A DNA stretch of 64,000 bases, taken from NCBI RefSeq assembly GCF_964204645.1, contig NC_134028.1, positions 17,165,263 through 17,229,262 of the forward strand, written 5' to 3'. Numbering within the stretch: position 1 is the stretch's first letter; the number at the start of each line of letters is the position of its first letter. The DNA comes from Tubulanus polymorphus (lineage: Eukaryota > Nemertea > Palaeonemertea > Tubulaniformes > Tubulanidae). Of this stretch, positions 15,001 through 30,400 are shown piece after piece. The notes beneath the pieces were generated by a model. That model had not been told where the DNA came from. It saw only the letters and a list, made by a program, of their open reading frames with translations, and ran no database searches. The translations under genes were made by a program, and so were the position numbers.

Positions 15001-18000
15001 ACAATTCATTATTTTAGTTTTATCGCCCGCGACAATTCATTATTTTGGTTTTGTCGCACCGACAATTCTTTTTTTGGTTTTGTCGCCCGCGACAATTCAT
15101 TAATTTGGTTTTGTCGCCCGCGTTAATTCATTAGTCTGGTTTTGTCGCCCGCGACAATTCAATATTTTGGTTTTGTCGCCCGCGACAATTCAATATTTTG
15201 GTTTTATCGCCCGCGACAATTCATTACTTTAGTTTTATCTCCAGCGACAATTCATTATTTTGGTTTTGTCGTCAGCGACAATTCACCATTTTGGTTTTGT
15301 CGCCCGCGACAATTCACCGATTTGGTTTTGTCACCCGCGACAATTCATTATTTTGGTTTTGTCGCCCCGACAATTCTTTTTTTTGGTTTTGTCGCCCGCG
15401 ACAATTCATTATTTTAGTTTTATCGCCCGCGACAATTCAATATTTTGGTTTTGTCGCCTGCGACAATTCAATATTTTGGTTTTATCGCCCGCGACAATTC
15501 ATTATTTTATCAATTCATTTTTTGGATTTGTCGCCCATGACAATTCAATATTTTGGTTTTATCGCCCGCGACAATTCATTATTTTGGTTTTATCGCCCGC
15601 GACAATTCATTATTTTGGTTTTGTCGCACACGACAATGGCGACAATTCAAGATTTTGGTTTTATCGCCCACGACAATTCAATATTTTGGTTTTATCGCCC
15701 GCGACAATTCATTATTTTGGTTTTATCGCCCGCGACAATTTTTTTCTCTTTTTGTCGCGGTTTTATCGCCTGCGACAATTCAATATTTTGGTTTTATCGC
15801 CCGCAACAATTCATTATTTTGGTTTTGTATTTTGTTTTTGTCGCCCGCGACAATTTTTTTTAATGGTTTTGTCGCCCGCGACAATTCAATATTTTGGTTT
15901 TGTCGCCCGCGACAATTCAATATTTTGGTTTTATCACCCGCGACAATTCATTATTTTGGTTTTGTCGCCCCGACAATTCTTTTTTTTGGTTTTGTCGCCG
16001 GCGACAATTCATTAGTCTGGTTTTATCGCCCACGACAATTCACTACTTTGGTTTTATCGCCAGCGACAATTCATTATTTTGGTTTTGTCGACCGCGACAA
16101 TTCATTATTTTGGTTTTATCGCCCGCGACAATTCATTATTTTGGTTTTGTCACCCGAGACAATTCATCATTTTGGTTTTATCGCCCACGACAATTCAATA
16201 TTTTGGTTTTATCGCCCGCGACAATTCATTATTTTGGTTTTATCGCCCGCGACAATTTTTTTCTCTTTTTGTCGCGGTTTTATCGCCTGCGACACTTCAA
16301 TATTTTGGTTTTATCGCCCGCAACAATTCATTAATTTGGTTTTGTATTTTGTTTTTGTCGCCCGCGACAATTTTTTTAATGGTTTTGTCGCCCGCGACAA
16401 TTCAATATTTTGGTTTTATCGCCCGCGACAATTCATTATTTTTGTTTTGTCGCCTGCGACAATTCACCATTTTGGTTTTGTCACCCGCGACAATTCATTA
16501 TTTTGGTTTTATCGCCGCGACAATTCATTATTTTAGTTTTATCGCCCGCGACAATTCATTATTTTGGTTTTGTCGCACCGACAATTCTTTTTTTGGTTTT
16601 GTCGCCCGCGACAATTCATTAATTTGGTTTTGTCGCCCGCGTTAATTCATTAGTCTGGTTTTGTCGCCCGCGACAATTCAATATTTTGGTTTTGTCGCCC
16701 GCGACAATTCAATATTTTGGTTTTATCGCCCGCGACAATTCATTACTTTAGTTTTATCTCCAGCGACAATTCATTATTTTGGTTTTGTCGCCAGCGACAA
16801 TTCACCATTTTGGTTTTGTCGCCCGCGACAATTCACCGATTTGGTTTTGTCACCCGCGACAATTCATTATTTTGGTTTTATCGCCCGCGACAATTCATTA
16901 TTTTGGTTTTGTCGCCCCGGCAATTCTTTTTTTTGGTTTTGTCGCCCGCGACAATTCATTATTTTAGTTTTATCGCCCGCGACAATTCAATATTTTGGTT
17001 TTATCACCCGCGACAATTCATTATTTTAGTTTTATCGCCCGCGACAATTCAATATTTTGGTTTTGTCGCCTGCGACAATTCAATATTTTGGTTTTATCGC
17101 CCGCGACAATTCATTATTTTATCAATTCATTTTTTGGATTTGTCGCCCATGACAATTCAATATTTTGGTTTTATCGCCCGCGACAATTCATTATTTTGGT
17201 TTTATCGCCCGCGACAATTCATTATTTTGGTTTTGTCGCACACGACAATGGCGACAATTCAAGATTTTGGTTTTATCGCCCACGACAATTCAATATTTTG
17301 GTTTTATCGCCCGCGACAATTCATTATTTTGGTTTTATCGCCCGCGACAATTTTTTTCTCTTTTTGTCGCGGTTTTATCGCCTGCGACAATTCAATATTT
17401 TGGTTTTATCGCCCGCAACAATTCATTATTTTGGTTTTGTATTTTGTTTTTGTCGCCCGCGACAATTTTTTTTAATGGTTTTGTCGCCCGCGACAATTCA
17501 ATATTTTGGTTTTATCGCCCGCAACAATTCATTATTTTGGTTTTGTATTTTGTTTTTGTCGCCCGCGACAATTTTTTTTAATGGTTTTGTCGCCCGCGAC
17601 AATTCAATATTTTAGTTTTATCGACCGCGACAATTCATTATTTTGGTTTTATCGCCCGCGACAATTCATTATTTTGGTTTTGTCGCCCCGACAATTCTTT
17701 TTTTTGGTTTTGTCGCCGGCGACAATTCATTAGTCTGGTTTTGTCGCCCGCGACAATTCAATATTTTGGTTTTATCACCCGCGACAATTCATTATTTTGG
17801 TTTTGTCGCCCCGACAATTCTTTTTTTTGGTTTTGTCGCCGGCGACAATTCATTAGTCTGGTTTTATCGCCCACGACAATTCACTACTTTGGTTTTATCG
17901 CCAGCGACAATTCATTATTTTGGTTTTGTCGACCGCGACAATTCATTATTTTGGTTTTATCGCCCGCGACAATTCATTATTTTGGTTTTGTCACCCGAGA

Positions 18001-18489
18001 CAATTCATCATTTTGGTTTTATCGCCCGCGACAATTCACCATTTTGGTTTTGTCGCCCGCGACAATTCACCGTTTTGGTTTTGTCGCCCCCACAATTCTT
18101 TTTTTGGTTTTGTCGCCCGCGACAATTCATTAGTTTGGTTTTGTCGCTTGCGACAATTCATTATTTTGGTTTTGTCGCCCGCGAAAATTCAATATTTTGG
18201 TTTTATCGCCCACGACAATTCACTACTTTGGTTTTATCGCCAGCGACAATTCATTATTTTGGTTTTGTCGACCGCGACAATTCATTATTTTGGTTTTATC
18301 GCCCGCGACAATTCACCATTTTGGTTTTGTCACCCACGACAATTCATTATTTTGGTTTTATCGCCGCGACAATTCATTATTTTAGTTTTATCGCCCGCGA
18401 CAATTCATTATTTTGGTTTTGTCGCACCGACAATTCTTTTTTTGGTTTTGTCGCCCGCGACAATTCATTAATTTGGTTTTGTCGCCCGC
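1..18489 (+). repeat. Array subdomain 1: higher-order repeat of about 1.5-2.8 kb
   Basis: From about 2 kb onward the same ordered series of variant units recurs. The marker cgttaattcattagtctgg lies at 1961, 4256, 6029, 8785, 9911, 11699, 13456, 15121, 16640 and 18489, giving spacings of 2295, 1773, 2756, 1126, 1788, 1757, 1665, 1519 and 1849 bp. Spacings near 1.76 kb (57 units) dominate. The odd ones look like sums or truncations, for example 2756 + 1126 = 3882, which is also the offset between near-identical segments starting near 6.1 and 10.0 kb. Each higher-order unit carries the CTCTTTTTGTCGCGG segment and the ATCAATTCATTTTTTGG segment. Bases before about 2 kb are less regular. Confidence 0.8.
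10164..14105 (+). repeat. Near-identical tandem duplication with 1757-bp offset
   Basis: Bases 10164-12348 match 11921-14105 at a constant offset of 1757 bp, about 2.2 tandem copies. Irregular landmarks agree in order and spacing: the marker at 11699 and 13456, the GTCGTCAG variant near 11848 and 13605, and the ATCAATTCATT segment. One difference I found is CTGCGAC near 12098 against CCGCGAC near 13855, a CpG-type change. The two copies part at the T-run near 12348. This points to a recent unequal exchange or replication-slippage event. Confidence 0.8.
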
Positions 18490-21400
18490 GTTAATTCATT
18501 AGTCTGGTTTTGTCGCCCGCGACAATTCAATATTTTGGTTTTGTCGCCCGCGACAATTCACCATTTTGGTTTTGTCGCCCACGACAATTCATTATTTTGG
18601 TTTTGTCGCCAGCGACAATTCACCATTTTGGTTTTGTCGCCCACGACAATTCATTATTTTGGTTTTGTCGCCAGCGACAATTCACCATTTTGGTTTTGTC
18701 GCCCGCGACAATTCACCGTTTTGGTTTTGTCACCCGCGACAATTCATTATTTTGGTTTTATCGCCCGCGACAATTCATTATTTTGGTTTTGTCGCCCCGA
18801 CAATTCTTTTTTTTGGTTTTGTCGCCCGCGACAATTCATTATTTTAGTTTTATCGCCCGCGACAATTCAATATTTTGGTTTTATCACCCGCGACAATTCA
18901 TTATTTTAGTTTTATCGCCCGCGACAATTCAATATTTTGGTTTTGTCGCCTGCGACAATTCAATATTTTGGTTTTATCGCCCGCGACAATTCATTACTTT
19001 AGTTTTATCTCCAGCGACAATTCATTATTTTGGTTTTGTCGCCCGGGATAATTCTTCTTTTTGGTTTTGTCGCCCGCAACAATTCATTATTTTGGTTTTA
19101 TATTTTGTTTAGTTGCCCGCGACAATTTTTTTTTGGTTTTGTCGCCCACGACAATTCATTATTTTGGTTTTGTCGCACGCGACAATAGCGACAATTCAAG
19201 ATTTTGGTTTTATCGCCCGCGACAATTCATTTTTTGGATTTGTCGCCCACGACAATTCAATATTTTGGTTTTATCGCCCGCGACAATTCATTATTTTGGT
19301 TTTATCGCCCGCGACAATTCATTATTTTGGTTTTGTCACCCGAGACAATTCATCATTTTGGTTTTATCGCCCGCGACAATTCATTATTTTGGTTTTGTCC
19401 CCCGCGACAATTCACCATTTTGGTTTTGTCGCCTGGACAATTCACCATTTTGGTTTTGTCGCCCGCGACGATTCATTATTTTGGTTTTGTCGCCCCCACA
19501 ATTCTTTTTTTGGTTTTGTCGCCCGCGACAATTCATTAGTTTGGTTTTGTCGCTTGCGACAATTCATTATTTTGGTTTTGTCGCCCGCGAAAATTCAATA
19601 TTTTGGTTTTATCGCCCACGACAATTCACTACTTTGGTTTTATCGCCAGCGACAATTCATTATTTTGGTTTTGTCGACTGCGACAATTCATTATTTTGGT
19701 TTTATCGCCCGCGACAATTCATTTTTTGGATTTGTCGCCCACGACAATTCAATATTTTGGTTTTATGGCCTGCGACAATTCATTATTTTATCAATTCATT
19801 TTTTGGATTTGTCGCCCATGACAATTCAATATTTTGGTTTTATCGCCGCGACAATTCATTATTTTAGTTTTATCGCCCGCGACAATTCATTATTTTGGTT
19901 TTGTCGCACCGACAATTCTTTTTTTGGTTTTGTCGCCCGCGACAATTCATTAATTTGGTTTTGTCGCCCGCGTTAATTCATTAGTCTGGTTTTGTCGCCC
20001 GCGACAAGTCAATATTTTGGTTTTGTCGCCCGCGACAATTCAATATTTTGGTTTTATCGCCCGCGACAATTCATTACTTTAGTTTTATCTCCAGCGACAA
20101 TTCATTATTTTGGTTTTGTCGCCCAGGACAATTCTTCTTTTTGGTTTTGTCGCCCGCAACAATTCATTATTTTGGTTTTATATTTTGTTTTAGTTGCCCG
20201 CGACAATTTTTTTTTTGGTTTTGTCGCCCGCGATAATTCATTATTTTGGTTTTATCGCCCGCGACAATTCATTATTTTGGTTTTATCGCCCGCGACAATT
20301 CATTATTTTCGTTTTGTCACCCGAGACAATTCATCATTTTGGTTTTATCGCCCGCGACAATTCATTATTTTGGTTTTGTCGCCCGCGACATCTCACCATT
20401 TTGGTTTTGTCGCCCACGACAATTCATTATTTTGGTTTTGTCGCCAGCGACAATTCACCATTTTGGTTTTGTCGCCCGCGACAATTCACCGTTTTGGTTT
20501 TGTCAACCGCGACAATTCATTATTTTGGTTTTATCGCCCGCGACAATTCATTATTTTGGTTTTGTCGCCCGCGACATCTCACCATTTTGGTTTTGTCGCC
20601 CACGACAATTCATTATTTTGGTTTTGTCGCCAGCGACAATTCACCATTTTGGTTTTGTCGCCCGCGACAATTCACCGTTTTGGTTTTGTCAACCGCGACA
20701 ATTCATTATTTTGGTTTTATCGCCCGCGACAATTCATTAATTTGGTTTTGTCGCCCGCGTTAATTCATTAGTCTGGTTTTGTCGCCCGCGACAATTCAAT
20801 ATTTTGGTTTTGTCGCCCGCGACAATTCAATATTTTGGTTTTATCGCCCGCGACAATTCATTACTTTAGTTTTATCTCCAGCGACAATTCATTATTTTGG
20901 TTTTGTCGCCCAGGACAATTCTTCTTTTTGGTTTTGTCGCCCGCAACAATTCATTATTTTGGTTTTATATTTTGTTTTAGTTGCCCGCGACAATTTTTTT
21001 TTTGGTTTTGTCGCCCGCGATAATTCATTATTTTGGTTTTATCGCCCGCGACAATTCATTATTTTGGTTTTATCGCCCGCGACAATTCATTATTTTCGTT
21101 TTGTCACCCGAGACAATTCATCATTTTGGTTTTATCGCCCGCGACAATTCATTATTTTGGTTTTGTCGCCCGCGACATCTCACCATTTTGGTTTTGTCGC
21201 CCACGACAATTCATTATTTTGGTTTTGTCGCCAGCGACAATTCACCATTTTGGTTTTGTCGCCCGCGACAATTCACCGTTTTGGTTTTGTCACCCGCGAC
21301 AATTCATTATTTTGGTTTTGTCGCCCCCACAATTCTTTTTTTGGTTTTGTCGCCCGCGACAATTCATTAGTTTGGTTTTGTCGCTTGCGACAATTCATTA

Positions 21401-24400
21401 TTTTGGTTTTGTCGCCCGCGAAAATTCAATATTTTGGTTTTATCGCCCACGACAATTCACTACTTTGGTTTTATCGCCAGCGACAATTCATTATTTTGGT
21501 TTTGTCGACTGCGACAATTCATTATTTTGGTTTTATCGCCCGCGACAATTCATTTTTTGGATTTGTCGCCCACGACAATTCAATATTTTGGTTTTATGGC
21601 CTGCGACAATTCATTATTTTATCAATTCATTTTTTGGATTTGTCGCCCATGACAATTCAATATTTTGGTTTTATCGCCGCGACAATTCATTATTTTAGTT
21701 TTATCGCCCGCGACAATTCATTATTTTGGTTTTGTCGCACCGACAATTCTTTTTTTGGTTTTGTCGCCCGCGACAATTCATTAATTTGGTTTTGTCGCCC
21801 GCGTTAATTCATTAGTCTGGTTTTGTCGCCCGCGACAATTCAATATTTTGGTTTTGTCGCCCGCGACAATTCAATATTTTGGTTTTATCGCCCGCGACAA
21901 TTCATTACTTTAGTTTTATCTCCAGCGACAATTCATTATTTTGGTTTTGTCGCCCAGGACAATTCTTCTTTTTGGTTTTGTCGCCCGCAACAATTCATTA
22001 TTTTGGTTTTATATTTTGTTTTAGTTGCCCGCGACAATTTTTTTTTTGGTTTTGTCGCCCGCGATAATTCATTATTTTGGTTTTATCGCCCGCGACAATT
22101 CATTATTTTGGTTTTATCGCCCGCGACAATTCATTATTTTCGTTTTGTCACCCGAGACAATTCATCATTTTGGTTTTATCGCCCGCGACAATTCATTATT
22201 TTGGTTTTGTCGCCCGCGACATCTCACCATTTTGGTTTTGTCGCCCACGACAATTCATTATTTTGGTTTTGTCGCCAGCGACAATTCACCATTTTGGTTT
22301 TGTCGCCCGCGACAATTCACCGTTTTGGTTTTGTCAACCGCGACAATTCATTATTTTGGTTTTATCGCCCGCGACAATTCATTATTTTGGTTATGTCGCC
22401 CCGACAATTCTTTTTTTTGGTTTTGTCGCCCGCGACAATTCATTATTTTAGTTTTATCGCCCGCGACAATTCAATATTTTGGTTTTATCACCCGCGACAA
22501 TTCATTATTTTAGTTTTATCGCCCGCGACAATTCAATATTTTGGTTTTATCGCCTGCGACACTTCAATATTTTGGTTTTATCGCCCGCAACAATTCATTA
22601 TTTTGGTTTTGTATTTTGTTTTTGTCGCCCGCGACAATTTTTTTTAATGGTTTTGTCGCCCGCGACAATTCAATATTTTGGTTTTATCGCCCGCGACAAT
22701 TCATTATTTTGGTTTTGTCGCCCGCGACAATTCACCATTTTGGTTTTGTCACCTGCGACAATTCATTATTTTGGTTTTATCGCCGCGACAATTCATTATT
22801 TTAGTTTTATCGCCCGCGACAATTCATTATTTTGGTTTTGTCGCACCGACAATTCTTTTTTTGGTTTTGTCGCCCGCGACAATTCATTAATTTGGTTTTG
22901 TCGCCCGCGTTAATTCATTAGTCTGGTTTTGTCGCCCGCGACAATTCAATATTTTGGTTTTATCGCCCGCGACAATTCATTACTTTAGTTTTATCTCCAG
23001 CGACAATTCATTATTTTGGTTTTGTCGCCCGGGACAATTCTTCTTTTTGGTTTTGTCGCCCGCAACAATTCACCATTTTGGTTTTGTCGCCCACGACAAT
23101 TCATTATTTTGGTTTTGTCGCCCGCGACAATTCACCATTTTGGTTTTGTCGCCCACGACAATTCATTATTTTGGTTTTGTCGCCAGCGACAATTCACCAT
23201 TTTGGTTTTGTCGCCCGCGACAATTCACCGTTTTGGTTTTGTCGCCCCCACAATTCTTTTTTTGGTTTTGTCGCCCGCGACAATTCATTATTTTGGTTTT
23301 GTCACCCGAGACAATTCATCATTTTGGTTTTATCGCCCGCGACAATTCATTATTTTGGTTTTGTCCCCCGCGACAATTCACCATTTTGGTTTTGTCGCCT
23401 GGACAATTCACCATTTTGGTTTTGTCGCCCGCGACGATTCATTATTTTGGTTTCGTCGCCCCCACAATTCTTTTTTTGGTTTTGTCGCCCGCGACAATTC
23501 ATTAGTTTGGTTTTGTCGCTTGCGACAATTCATTATTTTGGTTTTGTCGCCCGCGAAAATTCAATATTTTGGTTTTATCGCCCACGACAATTCACTACTT
23601 TGGTTTTATCGCCAGCGACAATTCATTATTTTGGATTTGTCGCCCACGACAATTCAATATTTTGGTTTTATGGCCTGCGACAATTCATTATTTTATCAAT
23701 TCATTTTTTGGATTTGTCGCCCATGACAATTCAATATTTTGGTTTTATCGCCCGCGACAATTCATTATTTTGGTTTTATCGCCCGCGACAATTCATTATT
23801 TTGGTTTTGTCGCACACGACAATGGCGACAATTCAAGATTTTGGTTTTATCGCCCACGACAATTCAATATTTTGGTTTTATCGCCCGCGACAATTCATTA
23901 TTTTGGTTTTATCGCCCGCGACAATTTTTTTCTCTTTTTGTCGCGGTTTTATCGCCTGCGACACTTCAATATTTTGGTTTTATCGCCCGCAACAATTCAT
24001 TATTTGGGTTTTGTATTTTGTTTTTGTCGCCCGCGACAATTTTTTTTAATGGTTTTGTCGCCCGCGACAATTCAATATTTTGGTTTTGTCGCCCGCGACA
24101 ATTCATTAGTTTGGTTTTGTCGCTTGCGACAATTCATTATTTTGGTTTTGTCGCCCGCGAAAATTCAATATTTTGGTTTTATCGCCCACGACAATTCACT
24201 ACTTTGGTTTTATCGCCAGCGACAATTCATTATTTTGGTTTTGTCGACCGCGACAATTCATTATTTTGGTTTTATCGCCCGCGACAATTCACCATTTTGG
24301 TTTTGTCACCCTCGACAATTCATTATTTTGGTTTTATCGCCGCGACAATTCATTATTTTAGTTTTATCGCCCGCGACAATTCATTATTTTGGTTTTGTCG

Positions 24401-27400
24401 CACCGACAATTCTTTTTTTGGTTTTGTCGCCCGCGACAATTCATTAATTTGGTTTTGTCGCCCGCGTTAATTCATTAGTCTGGTTTTGTCGCCCGCGACA
24501 ATTCAATATTTTGGTTTTGTCGCCCGCGACAATTCACCATTTTGGTTTTGTCGCCCACGACAATTCATTATTTTGGTTTTGTCGCCAGCGACAATTCACC
24601 ATTTTGGTTTTGTCGCCCACGACAATTCATTATTTTGGTTTTGTCGCCAGCGACAATTCACCATTTTGGTTTTGTCGCCCGCGACAATTCACCGTTTTGG
24701 TTTTGTCACCCGCGACAATTCATTATTTTGGTTTTATCGCCCGCGACAATTCATTATTTTGGTTTTGTCGCCCCGACAATTCTTTTTTTTGGTTTTGTCG
24801 CCCGCGACAATTCATTATTTTAGTTTTATCGCCCGCGACAATTCAATATTTTGGTTTTATCACCCGCGACAATTCATTATTTTAGTTTTATCGCCCGCGA
24901 CAATTCAATATTTTGGTTTTGTCGCCTGCGACAATTCAATATTTTGGTTTTATCGCCCGCGACAATTCATTACTTTAGTTTTATCTCCAGCGACAATTCA
25001 TTATTTTGGTTTTGTCGCCCGGGATAATTCTTCTTTTTGGTTTTGTCGCCCGCAACAATTCATTATTTTGGTTTTATATTTTGTTTAGTTGCCCGCGACA
25101 ATTTTTTTTTGGTTTTGTCGCCCACGACAATTCATTATTTTGGTTTTGTCGCACGCGACAATAGCGACAATTCAAGATTTTGGTTTTATCGCCCGCGACA
25201 ATTCATTTTTTGGATTTGTCGCCCACGACAATTCAATATTTTGGTTTTATCGCCCGCGACAATTCATTATTTTGGTTTTATCGCCCGCGACAATTCATTA
25301 TTTTGGTTTTGTCACCCGAGACAATTCATCATTTTGGTTTTATCGCCCGCGACAATTCATTATTTTGGTTTTGTCCCCCGCGACAATTCACCATTTTGGT
25401 TTTGTCGCCTGGACAATTCACCATTTTGGTTTTGTCGCCCGCGACGATTCACTATTTTGGTTTTGTCGCCCCCACAATTCTTTTTTTGGTTTTGTCGCCC
25501 GCGACAATTCATTAGTTTGGTTTTGTCGCTTGCGACAATTCATTATTTTGGTTTTGTCGCCCGCGAAAATTCAATATTTTGGTTTTATCGCCCACGACAA
25601 TTCACTACTTTGGTTTTATCGCCAGCGACAATTCATTATTTTGGTTTTGTCGACTGCGACAATTCATTATTTTGGTTTTATCGCCCGCGACAATTCATTT
25701 TTTGGATTTGTCGCCCACGACAATTCAATATTTTGGTTTTATGGCCTGCGACAATTCATTATTTTATCAATTCATTTTTTGGATTTGTCGCCCATGACAA
25801 TTCAATATTTTGGTTTTATCGCCGCGACAATTCATTATTTTAGTTTTATCGCCCGCGACAATTCATTATTTTGGTTTTGTCGCACCGACAATTCTTTTTT
25901 TGGTTTTGTCGCCCGCGACAATTCATTAATTTGGTTTTGTCGCCCGCGTTAATTCATTAGTCTGGTTTTGTCGCCCGCGACAATTCAATATTTTGGTTTT
26001 GTCGCCCGCGACAATTCAATATTTTGGTTTTATCGCCCGCGACAATTCATTACTTTAGTTTTATCTCCAGCGACAATTCATTATTTTGGTTTTGTCGCCC
26101 AGGACAATTCTTCTTTTTGGTTTTGTCGCCCGCAACAATTCATTATTTTGGTTTTATATTTTGTTTTAGTTGCCCGCGACAATTTTTTTTTTGGTTTTGT
26201 CGCCCGCGATAATTCATTATTTTGGTTTTATCGCCCGCGACAATTCATTATTTTGGTTTTATCGCCCGCGACAATTCATTATTTTCGTTTTGTCACCCGA
26301 GACAATTCATCATTTTGGTTTTATCGCCCGCGACAATTCATTATTTTGGTTTTGTCGCTTGCGACAATTCATTATTTTGGTTTTGTCGCCCGCGAAAATT
26401 CATTATTTTGGTTTTATCGCCCGCGACAATTCATTATTTTGGTTTTGTCCCCCGCGACAATTCACCATTTTGGTTTTGTCGCCTGGACAATTCACCATTT
26501 TGGTTTTGTCGCCCGCGACGATTCATTATTTTGGTTTTGTCGCCCCCACAATTCTTTTTTTGGTTTTGTCGCCCGCGACAATTCATTAGTTTGGTTTTGT
26601 CGCTTGCGACAATTCATTATTTTGGTTTTGTCGCCCGCGAAAATTCATTATTTTGGTTTTATCGCCCGCGACAATTCATTATTTTCGTTTTGTCACCCGA
26701 GACAATTCATCATTTTGGTTTTATCGCCCGCGACAATTCATTATTTTGGTTTTGTCGCCCGCGACATCTCACCATTTTGGTTTTGTCGCCCACGACAATT
26801 CATTATTTTGGTTTTGTCGCCAGCGACAATTCACCATTTTGGTTTTGTCGCCCGCGACAATTCACCGTTTTGGTTTTGTCAACCGCGACAATTCATTATT
26901 TTGGTTTTATCGCCCGCGACAATTCATTATTTTGGTTTTGTCGCCCCGACAATTCTTTTTTTTGGTTTTGTCGCCCGCGACAATTCATTATTTTAGTTTT
27001 ATCGCCCGCGACAATTCAATATTTTGGTTTTATCACCCGCGACAATTCATTATTTTAGTTTTATCGCCCGCGACAATTCAATATTTTGGTTTTGTCGCCT
27101 GCGACAATTCAATATTTTGGTTTTATCGCCCGCGACAATTCATTACTTTAGTTTTATCTCCAGCGACAATTCATTATTTTGGTTTTGTCGCCCGGGATAA
27201 TTCTTCTTTTTGGTTTTGTCGCCTGCAACAATTCATTATTTTGGTTTTATATTTTGTTTAGTTGCCCGCGACAATTTTTTTTTGGTTTTGTCGCCCACGA
27301 CAATTCATTATTTTGGTTTTGTCGCACGCGACAATAGCGACAATTCAAGATTTTGGTTTTATCGCCCGCGACAATTCATTTTTTGGATTTGTCGCCCACG

Positions 27401-30400
27401 ACAATTCAATATTTTGGTTTTATCGTCCGCGACAATTCATTATTTTGGTTTTATCGCCCGCGACAATTCATTATTTTGGTTTTGTCACCCGAGACAATTC
27501 ATTAATTTGGTTTTGTCGCCCGCGTTAATTCATTAGTCTGGTTTTGTCGCCCGCGACAATTCAATATTTTGGTTTTGTCGCCCGCGACAATTCAATATTT
27601 TGGTTTTATCGCCCGCGACAATTCATTACTTTAGTTTTATCTCCAGCGACAATTCATTATTTTGGTTTTGTCGCCCGGGACAATTCTTCTTTTTGGTTTT
27701 GTCGCCCGCAACAATTCATTATTTTGGTTTTATGTTTTGTTTTAGTTGCCCGCGACAATTTTTTTTTTGGTTTTGTCGCCCACGACAATTCAATATTTTG
27801 GTTTTATCGCCCGCGATAATTCATTATTTTGGTTTTATCGCCCGCGACAATTCATTATTTTGGTTTTATCGCCCGCGACAATTCATTATTTTGGTTTTGT
27901 CACCCGAGACAATTCATCATTTTGGTTTTATCGCCCGCGAAAATTCATTATTTTGGTTTTGTCGCCCGCGACAATTCACCATTTTGGTTTTGTCGCCCAC
28001 GACAATTCATTATTTTGGTTTTGTCGCCAGCGACAATTCACCATTTTGGTTTTGTCGCCCGCGACAATTCACCGTTTTGGTTTTGTCACCCGCGACAATT
28101 CATTATTTTGGTTTTGTCGCCCCCACAATTCTTTTTTTGGTTTTGTCGCCCGCGACAATTCATTAGTTTGGTTTTGTCGCTTGCGACAATTCATTATTTT
28201 GGTTTTGTCGCCCGCGAAAATTCAATATTTTGGTTTTATCGCCCACGACAATTCACTACTTTGGTTTTATCGCCAGCGACAATTCATTATTTTGGTTTTG
28301 TCGACTGCGACAATTCATTATTTTGGTTTTATCGCCCGCGACAATTCTTTTTTTGGATTTGTCGCCCACGACAATTCAATATTTTGGTTTTATGGCCTGC
28401 GACAATTCATTATTTTATCAATTCATTTTTTGGATTTGTCGCCCATGACAATTCAATATTTTGGTTTTATCGCCGCGACAATTCATTATTTTAGTTTTAT
28501 CGCCCGCGACAATTCATTATTTTGGTTTTGTCGCACCGACAATTCTTTTTTTGGTTTTGTCGCCCGCGACAATTCATTAATTTGGTTTTGTCGCCCGCGT
28601 TAATTCATTAGTCTGGTTTTGTCGCCCGCGACAATTCAATATTTTGGTTTTGTCGCCCGCGACAATTCAATATTTTGGTTTTATCGCCCGCGACAATTCA
28701 TTACTTTAGTTTTATCTCCAGCGACAATTCATTATTTTGGTTTTGTCGCCCAGGACAATTCTTCTTTTTGGTTTTGTCGCCCGCAACAATTCATTATTTT
28801 GGTTTTATATTTTGTTTTAGTTGCCCGCGACAATTTTTTTTTTGGTTTTGTCGCCCGCGATAATTCATTATTTTGGTTTTATCGCCCGCGACAATTCATT
28901 ATTTTGGTTTTATCGCCCGCGACAATTCATTATTTTCGTTTTGTCACCCGAGACAATTCATCATTTTGGTTTTATCGCCCGCGACAATTCATTATTTTGG
29001 TTTTGTCGCCCGCGACATCTCACCATTTTGGTTTTGTCGCCCACGACAATTCATTATTTTGGTTTTGTCGCCAGCGACAATTCACCATTTTGGTTTTGTC
29101 GCCCGCGACAATTCACCGTTTTGGTTTTGTCAACCGCGACAATTCATTATTTTGGTTTTATCGCCCGCGACAATTCATTATTTTGGTTATGTCGCCCCGA
29201 CAATTCTTTTTTTTGGTTTTGTCGCCCGCGACAATTCATTATTTTAGTTTTATCGCCCGCGACAATTCAATATTTTGGTTTTATCACCCGCGACAATTCA
29301 TTATTTTAGTTTTATCGCCCGCGACAATTCAATATTTTGGTTTTATCGCCTGCGACACTTCAATATTTTGGTTTTATCGCCCGCAACAATTCATTATTTT
29401 GGTTTTGTATTTTGTTTTTGTCGCCCGCGACAATTTTTTTGAATGGTTTTGTCGCCCGCGACAATTCAATATTTTGGTTTTATCGCCCGCGACAATTCAT
29501 TATTTTGGTTTTGTCGCCCGCGACAATTCACCATTTTGGTTTTGTCACCCACGACAATTCATTATTTTGGTTTTATCGCCGCGACAATTCATTATTTTAG
29601 TTTTATCGCCCGCGACAATTCATTATTTTGGTTTTGTCGCACCGACAATTCTTTTTTTGGTTTTGTCGCCCGCGACAATTCATTAATTTGGTTTTGTCGC
29701 CCGCGTTAATTCATTAGTCTGGTTTTGTCGCCCGCGACAATTCAATATTTTGGTTTTATCGCCCGCGACAATTCATTACTTTAGTTTTATCTCCAGCGAC
29801 AATTCATTATTTTGGTTTTGTCGCCCGGGACAATTCTTCTTTTTGGTTTTGTCGCCCGCAACAATTCACCATTTTGGTTTTGTCGCCCACGACAATTCAT
29901 TATTTTGGTTTTGTCGCCCGCGACAATTCATTATTTTGGTTTTGTCGCCCGCGACAATTCACCATTTTGGTTTTGTCGCCCACGACAATTCATTATTTTG
30001 GTTTTGTCGCCAGCGACAATTCACCGTTTTGGTTTTGTCGCCCCCACAATTCTTTTTTTGGTTTTGTCGCCCGCGACAATTCATTATTTTGGTTTTGTCA
30101 CCCGAGACAATTCATCATTTTGGTTTTATCGCCCGCGACAATTCATTATTTTGGTTTTGTCCCCCGCGACAATTCACCATTTTGGTTTTGTCGCCTGGAC
30201 AATTCACCATTTTGGTTTTGTCGCCCGCGACGATTCATTATTTTGGTTTCGTCGCCCCCACAATTCTTTTTTTGGTTTTGTCGCCCGCGACAATTCATTA
30301 GTTTGGTTTTGTCGCTTGCGACAATTCATTATTTTGGTTTTGTCGCCCGCGAAAATTCAATATTTTGGTTTTATCGCCCACGACAATTCACTACTTTGGT

